Below are positions 1-6,006 of a stretch of 6,618 nt of DNA, in pieces. Origin of the DNA: Bacillota bacterium (GTDB taxonomy: Bacteria; Bacillota; Clostridia; Christensenellales; UBA1242). The notes under the pieces are model-generated. The model was not told where the DNA came from and searched no databases. It was given only the letters and a program-made list of their open reading frames with translations. The first letter of the stretch is position 1, and every line of letters starts with the position of its first letter. The stretch spans positions 1-6,618 of the forward strand of contig WQSK01000051.1 of the NCBI GenBank assembly GCA_009787915.1. Reading direction: 5' to 3'. Both the position numbers and the translations under genes were made by a program.

Positions 1-205
1 CATCCGTCCTAACACGCTCTCGACCCACCCGCCGATATGTCCTGTGATGACAAATAAAGTTGGGCGATAATTCTTTTTTACAACATACACAATAACCATC
101 CGCCTTTATAAAAGCCTGTTCACGTATATATTTCCAATGACCAGTTCTAAGATACTGCGCATAATTTTCCGCAACCTCATCTGTAGTAACGCATTTAATC
201 TGCAT
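1..205 (-). CDS. HNH nuclease-like protein, N-terminal part, cut by window edge
   Basis: Only the first 68 residues are in the window; the frame is open to the left edge. The start is the ATG at 205, which lies inside the last codons of the preceding gene (11-nt overlap, ATGCAGATTAA). There is no good ribosome binding site of its own, so translational coupling is likely. Visible features are a hydrophilic region ending in YLRTGHWKYIREQ, then a zinc-knuckle half C39-x2-C42 after ADGY, then C52-H53-H54-R-T-Y57 and G61-x-E63. This order (D-G-x-C-x2-C, HH-x-T-Y, G-x-E) is the N-terminal half of the small HNH endonuclease fold that usually continues with L-C-x2-C-H. The second CxxC and final histidine would lie outside the window. 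The family can include homing, phage packaging or defence nucleases; the substrate cannot be inferred. The family call is fairly safe, the function is not. Confidence 0.65.
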   Translation of the reverse strand, partial: MQIKCVTTDEVAENYAQYLRTGHWKYIREQAFIKADGYCVCCKKELSPNFICHHRTYRRVGRERVRTD

Positions 206-557
206 TCTGTATCTTAGCATATTCTTTAAGTTCCGTCAAATTTGTTGATGTAAATTTCAACTCCCCGTCAACTTCAACTGCCTCTCCATCCAGAATCATC
301 TTTGCAATCCACACTGGGTCAGCCTCAAATAAACCGCACTGACAATTTGGGTGCATTGGGAAAACCTCAATATTTCGACCCAATAAAATCCTCCCATCAA
401 GAGCAAGACACCTATCTGTCGGATTACTACCAAGTGCAACCCATATGTACCAAGCATTGTCATTAAGTTCTACTTTCTGCATGCGCCAAGTAATCTGCCC
501 AATTGCCGCCACCATAAAAGCCCCTGCTCCGAGTAAAATTCCTGTTCCTGTTATCAT
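195..557 (-). CDS. Small membrane-anchored protein with phage Mu-F (SPP1 gp7)-type C-terminal motif
   Basis: A 120-residue protein. I chose the ATG at 557, not the one at 590, because a GGAGGA ribosome binding site (561-566) sits 3 nt before it. Residues 3-23 are hydrophobic and Gly/Ala-rich, a likely signal anchor or membrane segment. The middle contains D48-R-C50-L-A-L-D54-G55 and then H69-P-N-C72-Q-C74. That combination (C-x2-LDG followed by HPNCxC) is the hallmark of the C-terminal part of Mu gpF / SPP1 gp7 minor head proteins. The first Cys of the usual CxxC is replaced (T47). Full-length family members are several hundred residues, so this is either a domain remnant or a stand-alone small protein that reuses the motif, perhaps as a metal-binding knuckle. 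It overlaps the HNH gene downstream, which suggests a two-gene unit. Membrane location and function are inferred. Confidence 0.6.
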   Translation of the reverse strand: MITGTGILLGAGAFMVAAIGQITWRMQKVELNDNAWYIWVALGSNPTDRCLALDGRILLGRNIEVFPMHPNCQCGLFEADPVWIAKMILDGEAVEVDGELKFTSTNLTELKEYAKIQNAD

Positions 558-560
558 AGT

Positions 561-566
561 TCCTCC
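561..566 (-). promoter_or_regulatory. Ribosome binding site deciding the start at 557
   Basis: GGAGGA on the minus strand, 3 nt upstream of the ATG at 557. It is complementary to the anti-Shine-Dalgarno seen in the 16S end of this same window and rules against the upstream in-frame ATG at 590. Confidence 0.75.
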
Positions 567-571
567 AAATA

Positions 572-587
572 TTCTCATATCTGAGAA
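572..587. repeat. Inverted repeat upstream of the Mu-F-like gene
   Basis: TTCTCA-TATC-TGAGAA, a perfect 6-bp inverted repeat with a 4-nt centre. It ends 5 nt before the ribosome binding site of the gene starting at 557. It could be an operator or an mRNA hairpin; no factor can be named. Confidence 0.35.
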
Positions 588-641
588 CAAAAAACTCTAA
601 CATGAAAGATTGAAACGCGAACACACAACCGCCATATTTCT

Positions 642-717
642 TGGTAGAGGCTGACGGGATCGAACCGCCGACCTACTCGGTGTAAACGAGTTGCTCTCCC
701 AGCTGAGCTAAGCCTCC
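642..717 (-). tRNA. tRNA-Val (anticodon UAC)
   Basis: A complete 76-nt cloverleaf with an encoded CCA end. The acceptor stem GGAGGCT pairs with AGCCTCT (one G.U at the first pair). The D arm is GCTC/GAGC with GG in the loop, and the anticodon stem ACTCG/CGAGT closes a loop reading TTTACAC, giving anticodon UAC for Val GUA and other GUN codons by wobble. The T arm is GGCGG-TTCGATC-CCGTC with one G.U. A strong promoter lies 21 nt or so upstream of the predicted transcript start. The 5' two-thirds is overlapped by the 3' end of the ligase-like reading frame. I see no intrinsic terminator directly after it, only a T-rich stretch near 589-594. Confidence 0.96.
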
Positions 718-2082
718 ACACGTGGTTTTGTCACCACTTTTGTCAGCATAGTACACATCTTTTGAAAAGTCAAGACATAACAACACCATCGGCAACAAGA
801 AATACCCGTGTGTATAAATCGACTCCATAATCCCGTTCGCAAGTAACGCACCTATCGCAACAAGGGAAAACCAGTCTATTCTTTTCCAAAAATTTTTATG
901 GCTTTCAAGGGTAAACCCTATCATCGCGAACCCTATCCACAAGAGCAACCCAACACCCACGAACCCATGCGAATACAAAAGTTGCAAAAACATATTGTGC
1001 GCATAATATGTCGAGGCGAACCCGCCAACACCATGTCCGAACAACGCACCATGCCACGAAGAAAACACCGCGGGGAACATCTCGGCCCAAATGCTCCACC
1101 GATATGTTGTGAACGTGTCCATATCCCCTGTCCCTGCGTCTGTCGCGAGCCTCGCCCCAAATAACCACGCAGTTTGGTTTAATAAACAAAGCATCACAAC
1201 GACATAGACCCCCGCAACCAATCCAATTGAGCCCCAAGTTTTTTTGCCTCGCCCATCGCGCAGAAACATCATAACCGCAAACATCGCCAACAGGCACACC
1301 ATCAAAATCGCACCTGTTTTTGAACCGCTCAAAAGAATCACCGCGACCAAAAGCGCAACCAACGGATAAAGTAAAAACCGAATTTGTTTTTTCAAGAACA
1401 AATAATAAACCAACCCAAGTGCCACAACACAAAAATACGAAAGAACATTAGGGTTAAACGTCCCGCCGTTGAACCTGTTCTCAAAATGATTTATGAGGGC
1501 GAAAAGCCTCGGCGACACATTTACAAACGCGCCTGTAAAAACTGTAAATCCCAAGCCCATCAAAAACACAAACACGACCTCTTTTATATCAAGGTCTTTT
1601 CTAAACACCCAGACAAGACACACAAACGGCAAACCCAACCAAACCGTGATTAGGTCAAACGGACTTGTCGCAAAAACAACTGTGCTTTTAACCAAAAACA
1701 AAACAACAGGCACGAACACCCACCAGTTGAACTTGACCCGACCTTTTTGCAACCGCACAAAGTACAAAAACCCCAACATCATAACGCATACAAACACGAC
1801 CCAGAAAAACAACGTAAACGAATATCTGTTTGGTGACAAAATATTAAACATCGGGAGCGTAAACCAAACATAATACAACGCGCGCCCATTCCATGTGGTC
1901 AAAATCGAAACCACAGCCAAACCAAGCGCAACCCAAACAAACGCCGCGACCCATATAGACAAAAAAGCGCACAGCCCAATGACCGCGCACTTTACTGCAA
2001 ACCACTTAAAGTCTTTGTTTTTTGTACCAAACTCGCTATTAATCTTTTTTTCCACGCTCGCCCATGATTTTTTCCGCAACAT
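673..2082 (-). CDS. O-antigen ligase / Wzy-like polysaccharide polymerase family membrane protein
   Basis: A 469-residue polytopic membrane protein with about 12 hydrophobic segments, roughly residues 27-63 (two), 88-109, 119-138, 142-160, 168-187, 212-230, 234-252, 257-274, 284-302, 363-392 and 404-437. Family marks of the Wzy/WaaL (PF04932-type) C-terminal region are the short S-G-S-K-T-G at 252-257, R203 in ENRFNGG, R328 in YRWSIW, then GHGVGG at 349-354 and A-H362-N363 followed by SHGFVG. These resemble the conserved Arg and His residues of glycan ligases and polymerases. Expected role is transfer or polymerisation of lipid-linked glycans at the outer membrane face; ligase versus polymerase cannot be told apart. 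The ATG at 2082 was chosen for GAGG about 9 nt upstream; GTG at 2055 is an alternative. It overlaps fusA by 44 nt. Its last 15 residues are encoded by the tRNA-Val gene, with the stop in the anticodon arm. Confidence 0.8.
   Translation of the reverse strand: MLRKKSWASVEKKINSEFGTKNKDFKWFAVKCAVIGLCAFLSIWVAAFVWVALGLAVVSILTTWNGRALYYVWFTLPMFNILSPNRYSFTLFFWVVFVCVMMLGFLYFVRLQKGRVKFNWWVFVPVVLFLVKSTVVFATSPFDLITVWLGLPFVCLVWVFRKDLDIKEVVFVFLMGLGFTVFTGAFVNVSPRLFALINHFENRFNGGTFNPNVLSYFCVVALGLVYYLFLKKQIRFLLYPLVALLVAVILLSGSKTGAILMVCLLAMFAVMMFLRDGRGKKTWGSIGLVAGVYVVVMLCLLNQTAWLFGARLATDAGTGDMDTFTTYRWSIWAEMFPAVFSSWHGALFGHGVGGFASTYYAHNMFLQLLYSHGFVGVGLLLWIGFAMIGFTLESHKNFWKRIDWFSLVAIGALLANGIMESIYTHGYFLLPMVLLCLDFSKDVYYADKSGDKTTCGGLAQLGEQLVYTE
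722..737 (-). other. Hairpin in the tRNA-Val leader
   Basis: GTGGT-GACAAA-ACCAC forms a 5-bp hairpin between the predicted transcription start and the 5' end of the tRNA. It would be in the pre-tRNA leader removed by RNase P. It also lies within the ligase-like reading frame. Confidence 0.35.
745..773 (-). promoter_or_regulatory. Sigma70-type promoter for tRNA-Val
   Basis: On the minus strand TTGACT (768-773) is followed by a 17-bp spacer and TATGCT (745-750). Expected start of transcription is near 738, about 21 nt before the tRNA. The promoter is embedded in the last codons of the upstream membrane-protein reading frame. Confidence 0.75.
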
Positions 2083-4117
2083 TTTTCGGAACCTCAGCAT
2101 AATGGCTGAACACAAGCGTGAACTCCCCACGGCCCGAAGTCAAACTGCGGAGCGTAGTAGAATATTTGAACATCTCGGAAAGAGGCACGTGCGCGCGAAT
2201 GACAATAGAACCAAAGCGTTCTTCGTTCCCAAGCAATTGCCCGCGGCGGCTGGAAATATTTCCCATAACATCACCCATGTAGTCGTTCGGAGCAATAACC
2301 TCCAACTCCATCACAGGTTCCAAAAGCACAGCGCTTGCCTTCGCCATACCTTCTTTGAAAGCCATAGAACCAGCAATTTTAAACGCCATTTCCGAACTAT
2401 CAACATCGTGATATGAACCATCAACAACGGTAACTTTAAAGTCCACACACTCGTAACCCGCCAAAATCCCGCTTCGTTTTGCTTCTTGGATACCTTTGTC
2501 AACCGCAGGAACATATTCTTTTGGAATAGACCCACCAACGGTTTTGTCAACAAACTCGTAACCCTCACCTGGTTCTTTTGGTTCCATAATGACTTTACAG
2601 TGACCATACTGACCACGACCACCAGATTGTTTAATGTACTTCCCTTCAACCTCAACACGCTTTCTGATTGTTTCGCGGAAAGCAACCTGAGGTTTCCCCT
2701 CATTGACTTCAACCTTAAATTCGCGCTTAAGACGGTCAACGATAATCTCAAGGTGCAACTCGCCCATACCCGCGATGATAGTTTGGTTTGTTTCACGGTC
2801 GGTAAATGTTTTAAACGTCGGGTCCTCCTCCGCGAGTTTTATAAGTGCCATAACCAACTTTTCTTGGTCATTTTTTGTTTTTGGTTCAACAGCAAGTTGA
2901 ATAACAGGCTCGGCAAATTGCATACTTTCAAGCACAACAGGTTTTGCTGGGTCACAAAGCGTGTCCCCCGTAATCGTGTCTTTAAGACCAATAATAGCGG
3001 CAATGTCACCTGCATGAATCTCGGTGATTTCCTCACGTTTGTTTGCGTGCATCTGAACGATACGGCCCGCACGTTCTTTTTTATCCTTTGTACTGTTGTA
3101 AACATGGCTGCCTGCCAAAATCGAACCACTGTACACACGGAAGAAACACAACCGTCCAACAAATGGGTCGGTCGCAACTTTAAATGCAAGACCCGCAAAT
3201 GGTTCTGCATCAGAACTCTTGCGCTCTACTTCTTTTCCATTTGAATCAACACCTTTAATAGCAGGAACATCAACAGGGCTAGGCATGTAATCAACAACAG
3301 CATCCAACAACATCTGAACACCTTTGTTTTTGAAACTCGAGCCACACAAAACAGGCGTAAACAACATCTCGATTGTACCTTTTCTGATACCTGCTTTGAT
3401 TTCGGCTTCGGTGAATTCTTTGCCTTCCAAAAACTTTTCGGTCAACTCGTCGCTTGTTTCCGCAACTTTTTCTACCAATTGCGCCCGATATTTTTTTGCC
3501 TCAGCCAACATATCCGCAGGAATATCTTGAATCTCGAAATTTTTACCAAGGTCGTCCAAATAGATTTTTGCTTTCATAGTAACCAAATCCACAATACCGC
3601 GAAACTTGGACTCTGCCCCAACAGGCAACTGAATCGGCATAGCATTTGTTTGCAAACGCACTTTCATCGTTTCTACGGCGCGCAAGAAGTTCGCATCATC
3701 CCTATCCATTTTGTTAATGTACGCCATTCTTGGAACACGATATTTGTTTGCCTGACCCCAAACTTTTTCACTCTGAGGCTGAACCCCTGCCCTTGCACAG
3801 AAAACGGCAACCGCCCCGTCAAGAACCTTAAGACTCCTTTCAACCTCAACCGTAAAGTCAACGTGCCCAGGAGTATCAATAACGTTAATTTGGTGCCCGC
3901 GCCATTCGGTGGTAATACACGCAGATGTAATCGTGATACCGCGCTCTTGCTCTTGTACCATCCAGTCTGTGGTCGCCCCACCGTCGTGCACCTCACCAAG
4001 TTTGTGCACCTTTCCGCTGTAAAAAAGGATACGCTCGGTCGTCGTGGTTTTACCCGCATCAATGTGCGCCATAATACCGATGTTACGATACCTTTCTATT
4101 GGATTTTTCCTTGCCAT
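2039..4117 (-). CDS. fusA: Translation elongation factor G
   Basis: A 692-residue GTPase of normal EF-G length that drives ribosomal translocation. The G motifs are all present: P-loop A17-H-I-D-A-G-K-T-T25, switch I R59-G-I-T-I, D81-T-P-G-H85 with the catalytic His, N135-K-M-D138, and a GSS G5 motif near residue 259. Domain III shows the GMGELHLEI stretch, domain IV shows QSGGRGQYGH and the DGSYHDVDSSEMAF loop that enters the decoding site, and domain V shows LLEPVMELEV and SSRRGQLLG. The segment after G3 reads FCARAGVQPQSE, where many EF-Gs have a small residue for R109. The ATG at 4117 follows GGAGGA (4126-4131) by 8 nt, and a strong promoter lies just upstream. The gene is not flanked by rpsL, rpsG or tuf here; it follows an unknown gene and is overlapped by the ligase-like gene. 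Confidence 0.98.
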   Translation of the reverse strand: MARKNPIERYRNIGIMAHIDAGKTTTTERILFYSGKVHKLGEVHDGGATTDWMVQEQERGITITSACITTEWRGHQINVIDTPGHVDFTVEVERSLKVLDGAVAVFCARAGVQPQSEKVWGQANKYRVPRMAYINKMDRDDANFLRAVETMKVRLQTNAMPIQLPVGAESKFRGIVDLVTMKAKIYLDDLGKNFEIQDIPADMLAEAKKYRAQLVEKVAETSDELTEKFLEGKEFTEAEIKAGIRKGTIEMLFTPVLCGSSFKNKGVQMLLDAVVDYMPSPVDVPAIKGVDSNGKEVERKSSDAEPFAGLAFKVATDPFVGRLCFFRVYSGSILAGSHVYNSTKDKKERAGRIVQMHANKREEITEIHAGDIAAIIGLKDTITGDTLCDPAKPVVLESMQFAEPVIQLAVEPKTKNDQEKLVMALIKLAEEDPTFKTFTDRETNQTIIAGMGELHLEIIVDRLKREFKVEVNEGKPQVAFRETIRKRVEVEGKYIKQSGGRGQYGHCKVIMEPKEPGEGYEFVDKTVGGSIPKEYVPAVDKGIQEAKRSGILAGYECVDFKVTVVDGSYHDVDSSEMAFKIAGSMAFKEGMAKASAVLLEPVMELEVIAPNDYMGDVMGNISSRRGQLLGNEERFGSIVIRAHVPLSEMFKYSTTLRSLTSGRGEFTLVFSHYAEVPKNVAEKIMGERGKKD

Positions 4118-4125
4118 TTAAAAGT

Positions 4126-4131
4126 TCCTCC
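4126..4131 (-). promoter_or_regulatory. fusA ribosome binding site
   Basis: GGAGGA located 8 nt before the fusA ATG, a near-perfect match to the anti-Shine-Dalgarno of the 16S gene in this window. Confidence 0.8.
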
Positions 4132-4150
4132 GCTTTTTGAATATTCTACA

Positions 4151-4179
4151 AATATACTTGGCAACCATTCAAATGTCAA
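4151..4179 (-). promoter_or_regulatory. fusA promoter
   Basis: TTGACA (4174-4179), a 17-bp spacer, then TATATT (4151-4156) on the minus strand: a consensus -35 and a 5/6 -10 at ideal spacing. Transcription should start near 4144, giving a leader of about 27 nt that contains the ribosome binding site. It lies only 12 bp beyond the stop codon of the gene upstream. Confidence 0.82.
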
Positions 4180-4191
4180 CAAATATAAATG

Positions 4192-5076
4192 TCACAAAGG
4201 AGCAAGGTCCCCATATTTTTCTTTCAAAAACTTTTCGCCCTCTGGGTCAGGCGTTGTCCTACCACGCTCTGGGCTTGGAGTAGAAATACCATGACTCGCA
4301 TCCACCGCAATCTGTTGCCACAAATTTAAAGAGTCGCATTCTCTGTCGTAAACAATGCCGTCAAAGGGAGTTGAAATTGATTTCCACCCCTCGCGACGGG
4401 CCTTTTCCAACTCTTTCATCCGTTCGCTTCGCCCCAACTTCTTGTTCAAATCAGGCAGTGCCTCCGCCTCTGCCTCCATCGGAGTAATATACCCAACCTC
4501 TCCGTCAAGACCATTCCGATAAGCAATTTGCATTTGCGCAATATGCGCATAATTCCTAAAAGGCGACTGCACAAACTCGGCAATATATCCCTTCGCCCTG
4601 ACTAACTCTAAACTTTTTTTAAAATACGCAATTTGTTTATCGGACCAAAAATCCAAAAGCCTATCCTCCGTCGTCATCTCTTTTTTAGGCAACCCTTTTG
4701 TTAGACCCAACTTTGTTGTCAACTCATCAATCTCGTCTTGGGTCATCTCGGTTTTTTCCATATCAAGACGCGACTTCGCCTTTGTTTCCAAAATATCTCT
4801 TGGCGTCCCAACCCCAAACTTTTCTATTGTCCTAGCGTGGAGTTCGTTCTTGGCATAAGCATGCAGAAATTGCAAAGAAAAATCTTTTGGTTTAGACAAC
4901 AAAGGTGACTTTCTTCTTTCCGCCTCCAACACATCTTTTGTAGCCAGATAAAAGTCATAAAGTTCCCCATCCGAAAGTAATCCAGGATATTCATCAGCAG
5001 GTATATTAGCCTCCTCGATGATTTTTTTGTTTTCCGCCCTAAAATGTTTTTGCAATATTTTATCAATTTTGTCCAT
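4192..5076 (-). CDS. Hypothetical protein, 294 residues, unrecognised
   Basis: I do not recognise a family. The product is soluble-looking: highly charged, no signal peptide, no membrane segment, and no Cys-rich or nucleotide-binding motif. It is rich in Glu/Lys helices, for example residues 110-140 with TQDEIDELTTKLGL and a stretch around LNKKLGRSERMKELEKARR. The Pro/Gly-rich tail (STPSPERGRTTPDPEGEK) is probably flexible. The start at 5076 is the only sensible one: no Shine-Dalgarno precedes it, and the promoter -10 ends 5 nt before the ATG, so the mRNA is predicted to be leaderless. It ends with TGA directly in front of the fusA promoter, and I see no terminator between, so read-through into fusA is possible. 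The long frame with its own promoter supports a real gene; function unknown. Confidence 0.75.
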   Translation of the reverse strand: MDKIDKILQKHFRAENKKIIEEANIPADEYPGLLSDGELYDFYLATKDVLEAERRKSPLLSKPKDFSLQFLHAYAKNELHARTIEKFGVGTPRDILETKAKSRLDMEKTEMTQDEIDELTTKLGLTKGLPKKEMTTEDRLLDFWSDKQIAYFKKSLELVRAKGYIAEFVQSPFRNYAHIAQMQIAYRNGLDGEVGYITPMEAEAEALPDLNKKLGRSERMKELEKARREGWKSISTPFDGIVYDRECDSLNLWQQIAVDASHGISTPSPERGRTTPDPEGEKFLKEKYGDLAPL

Positions 5077-5081
5077 GCTTT

Positions 5082-5110
5082 ATGCTAACATAATAAAAAC
5101 CAGTTGTCAA
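5082..5110 (-). promoter_or_regulatory. Promoter of the hypothetical gene, predicting a leaderless mRNA
   Basis: TTGACA (5105-5110), a 17-bp spacer, TAGCAT (5082-5087), with TG one base before the -10 (extended -10). The -35 box overlaps the TGA stop of the HNH gene (5107-5109). A start 6-7 nt past the -10 falls on or next to the ATG at 5076. Confidence 0.72.
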
Positions 5111-5544
5111 TGGCACACATCCCCCTTGCCCCAATTGCACCGACTACAAAGCGCCCTCAAGTTCCCTTCCTCTGTTTTTCCACCCCGCGAAAAAGGCACA
5201 ACATGGTCGACATGCAAAACAACCCCACTATCAACCGCAGGGCTCGCCCCACAAAGCACACATTTAAAACAATCGCGCGTCAAAATTTTGTACCTAAGCC
5301 TATCCCCAATCGCGGGCTTACCTTTTTTCACACTCACACAGTTGTTCCAAGACTCCAACCCCGCCTCACCCAGCGCACTCGACCAAGACCCAAACCGATT
5401 ATAAAACTGTCGCACAGCATACCGTCCTTTCTTCTCGTATTGTTTCCGTGTAACTGTCTGACTCTTAAACTTATCCGCAACCCGCACCAAGTCTGCAATC
5501 AAATCTTCTTTTGAAATTATCCCATATGTCTTTTTTCTAAACAT
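5107..5544 (-). CDS. HNH endonuclease with homing-endonuclease-associated N-terminal repeat
   Basis: A 145-residue protein in two parts. Residues about 10-63 match the pattern of the homing-endonuclease-associated repeat: a helix EDLIADLVRVADKF, TVTRKQYEKKGRY, then FYNRFGSWSSALGEAGL. This is probably a DNA-contacting helical unit. Residues about 84-142 form the HNH core: C95-x2-C98, H111-V-D-H114, G121-G, N128-L, C133-x2-C136-N137 followed by K140. All expected metal and structural residues are present, so the nuclease is probably intact. The ATG at 5544 is preceded by a purine-rich AAGGGGGAG (5549-5557). The gene sits between an intrinsic terminator and the promoter of the next gene, and about 750 nt downstream of the 16S 3' end. 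Such proteins occur as free-standing homing enzymes, as phage genes and as defence nucleases; nothing here decides which. Confidence 0.9.
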   Translation of the reverse strand: MFRKKTYGIISKEDLIADLVRVADKFKSQTVTRKQYEKKGRYAVRQFYNRFGSWSSALGEAGLESWNNCVSVKKGKPAIGDRLRYKILTRDCFKCVLCGASPAVDSGVVLHVDHVVPFSRGGKTEEGNLRALCSRCNWGKGDVCH

Positions 5545-5548
5545 AAAA

Positions 5549-5571
5549 CTCCCCCTTGCAAAACTCTATCA
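5549..5571 (-). promoter_or_regulatory. Possible extended -10 and ribosome binding site of the HNH gene
   Basis: TG-A-TAGAGT (5563-5571) resembles an extended -10 without a clear -35. It is followed by AAGGGGGAG (5549-5557), four bases before the ATG at 5544. The ribosome binding site is likely; the promoter is tentative. Confidence 0.35.
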
Positions 5572-5609
5572 CGCAAACCCAATTTTGTTCCCCGCTCCCG
5601 CCACAAAAC

Positions 5610-5636
5610 AAAAAAATTCCCCTTTCCCAAAGGGGG
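5610..5636 (-). terminator. Intrinsic terminator upstream of the HNH gene
   Basis: On the minus strand CCCCTTT-GGG-AAAGGGG (stem arms 5629-5635 and 5619-5625), followed after a short AA by seven T (5610-5616). It terminates transcription coming from the 16S side. Because the rRNA unit already has its own terminator at 5977-6006, this one may serve an additional short transcript from the spacer or act as a backup. Confidence 0.7.
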
Positions 5637-5976
5637 TTACGAGGAAACTTAACTCACACACATTTGGGTCGGGGGCTTTTCAGAATTCACGGATTTAATT
5701 CAAGGTAGTGGTTTGTCTGGGGTGTGTTTGTCCATCCATATCCCCCAAGCAAATACAATATGTGCCAGGGTTATTATTCCGAGCGCAAAAAATGTGTGCG
5801 TACTTCTTTGGGGTAGGTGCGCAGGCGGATGCTTTTGCGAGGACTCGGAAAAGTCGAGGACTGTTTGAGGACGAAGCCGCCTGTGCGGCAAGACCGAGTT
5901 CCGCAGACCTAACGAGTCTAAGAAAAAGACGTCCGTCGAAAGCACTAAGGTTTACGCACGCGGTTGTACGCACAAC
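5637..5976. other. Gene-poor spacer between two minus-strand terminators, with structured segment
   Basis: No recognised gene. The part 5795-5974 is GC-rich and bounded by a 9-bp inverted pair, TGTGCGTAC (5795-5803) with GTACGCACA (5966-5974). Inside are a 10-bp pair 5819-5828 with 5877-5886 (one G.U if read on the plus strand), a hairpin 5884-5888/5901-5905, an AGAC/GTCT hairpin (5905-5919), and a possible loop-loop pairing of 5842-5848 with 5894-5900. GAGGAC occurs three times between 5839 and 5872. It could be a non-coding RNA of about 180 nt, a small inverted-repeat element, or decayed sequence. It has none of the tmRNA, RNase P RNA, SRP RNA or 5S signatures that I know. Long frames on both strands here look like by-products of base composition. 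Confidence 0.35.
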
Positions 5977-6006
5977 AAAAAACCCCAGTTCAATAGAACC
6001 GAGGTT
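5977..6006 (-). terminator. Intrinsic terminator of the 16S rRNA unit
   Basis: On the minus strand an 11-bp stem (5996-6006 with 5981-5991, two G.U pairs) closes the tetraloop TATT and runs straight into six T (5977-5982). It lies about 290 nt past the mature 16S 3' end and shows that the rRNA transcript stops without a 23S gene. Confidence 0.85.

Noticed and set aside
642..717. tRNA-Val as an attachment site with a duplicated 3' end
   Set aside because: I looked for a second copy of the tRNA 3' end within the window and found none. An element extending beyond the left edge cannot be excluded.
905..1432. Alternative minus-strand frame inside the ligase-like gene
   Set aside because: It overlaps a coherent 12-segment membrane protein in another frame, and its Arg/Cys-rich composition looks like a frame shadow.
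2486..4294. Long plus-strand frames opposite fusA (for example 3479-4294 and 2486-3244)
   Set aside because: They lie entirely or mostly antisense to a complete, strongly conserved EF-G gene. Their products show no domain logic and no ribosome binding sites.
5650..5976. tmRNA, SRP RNA, RNase P RNA or 6S RNA in the spacer
   Set aside because: A TTCGACGG string and a GGGGGC start looked tmRNA-like, but there is no T-loop, CCA end or tag frame. The SRP GGAA apical motif and the RNase P conserved blocks are absent, and the pairing pattern is branched rather than the long rod of 6S RNA.
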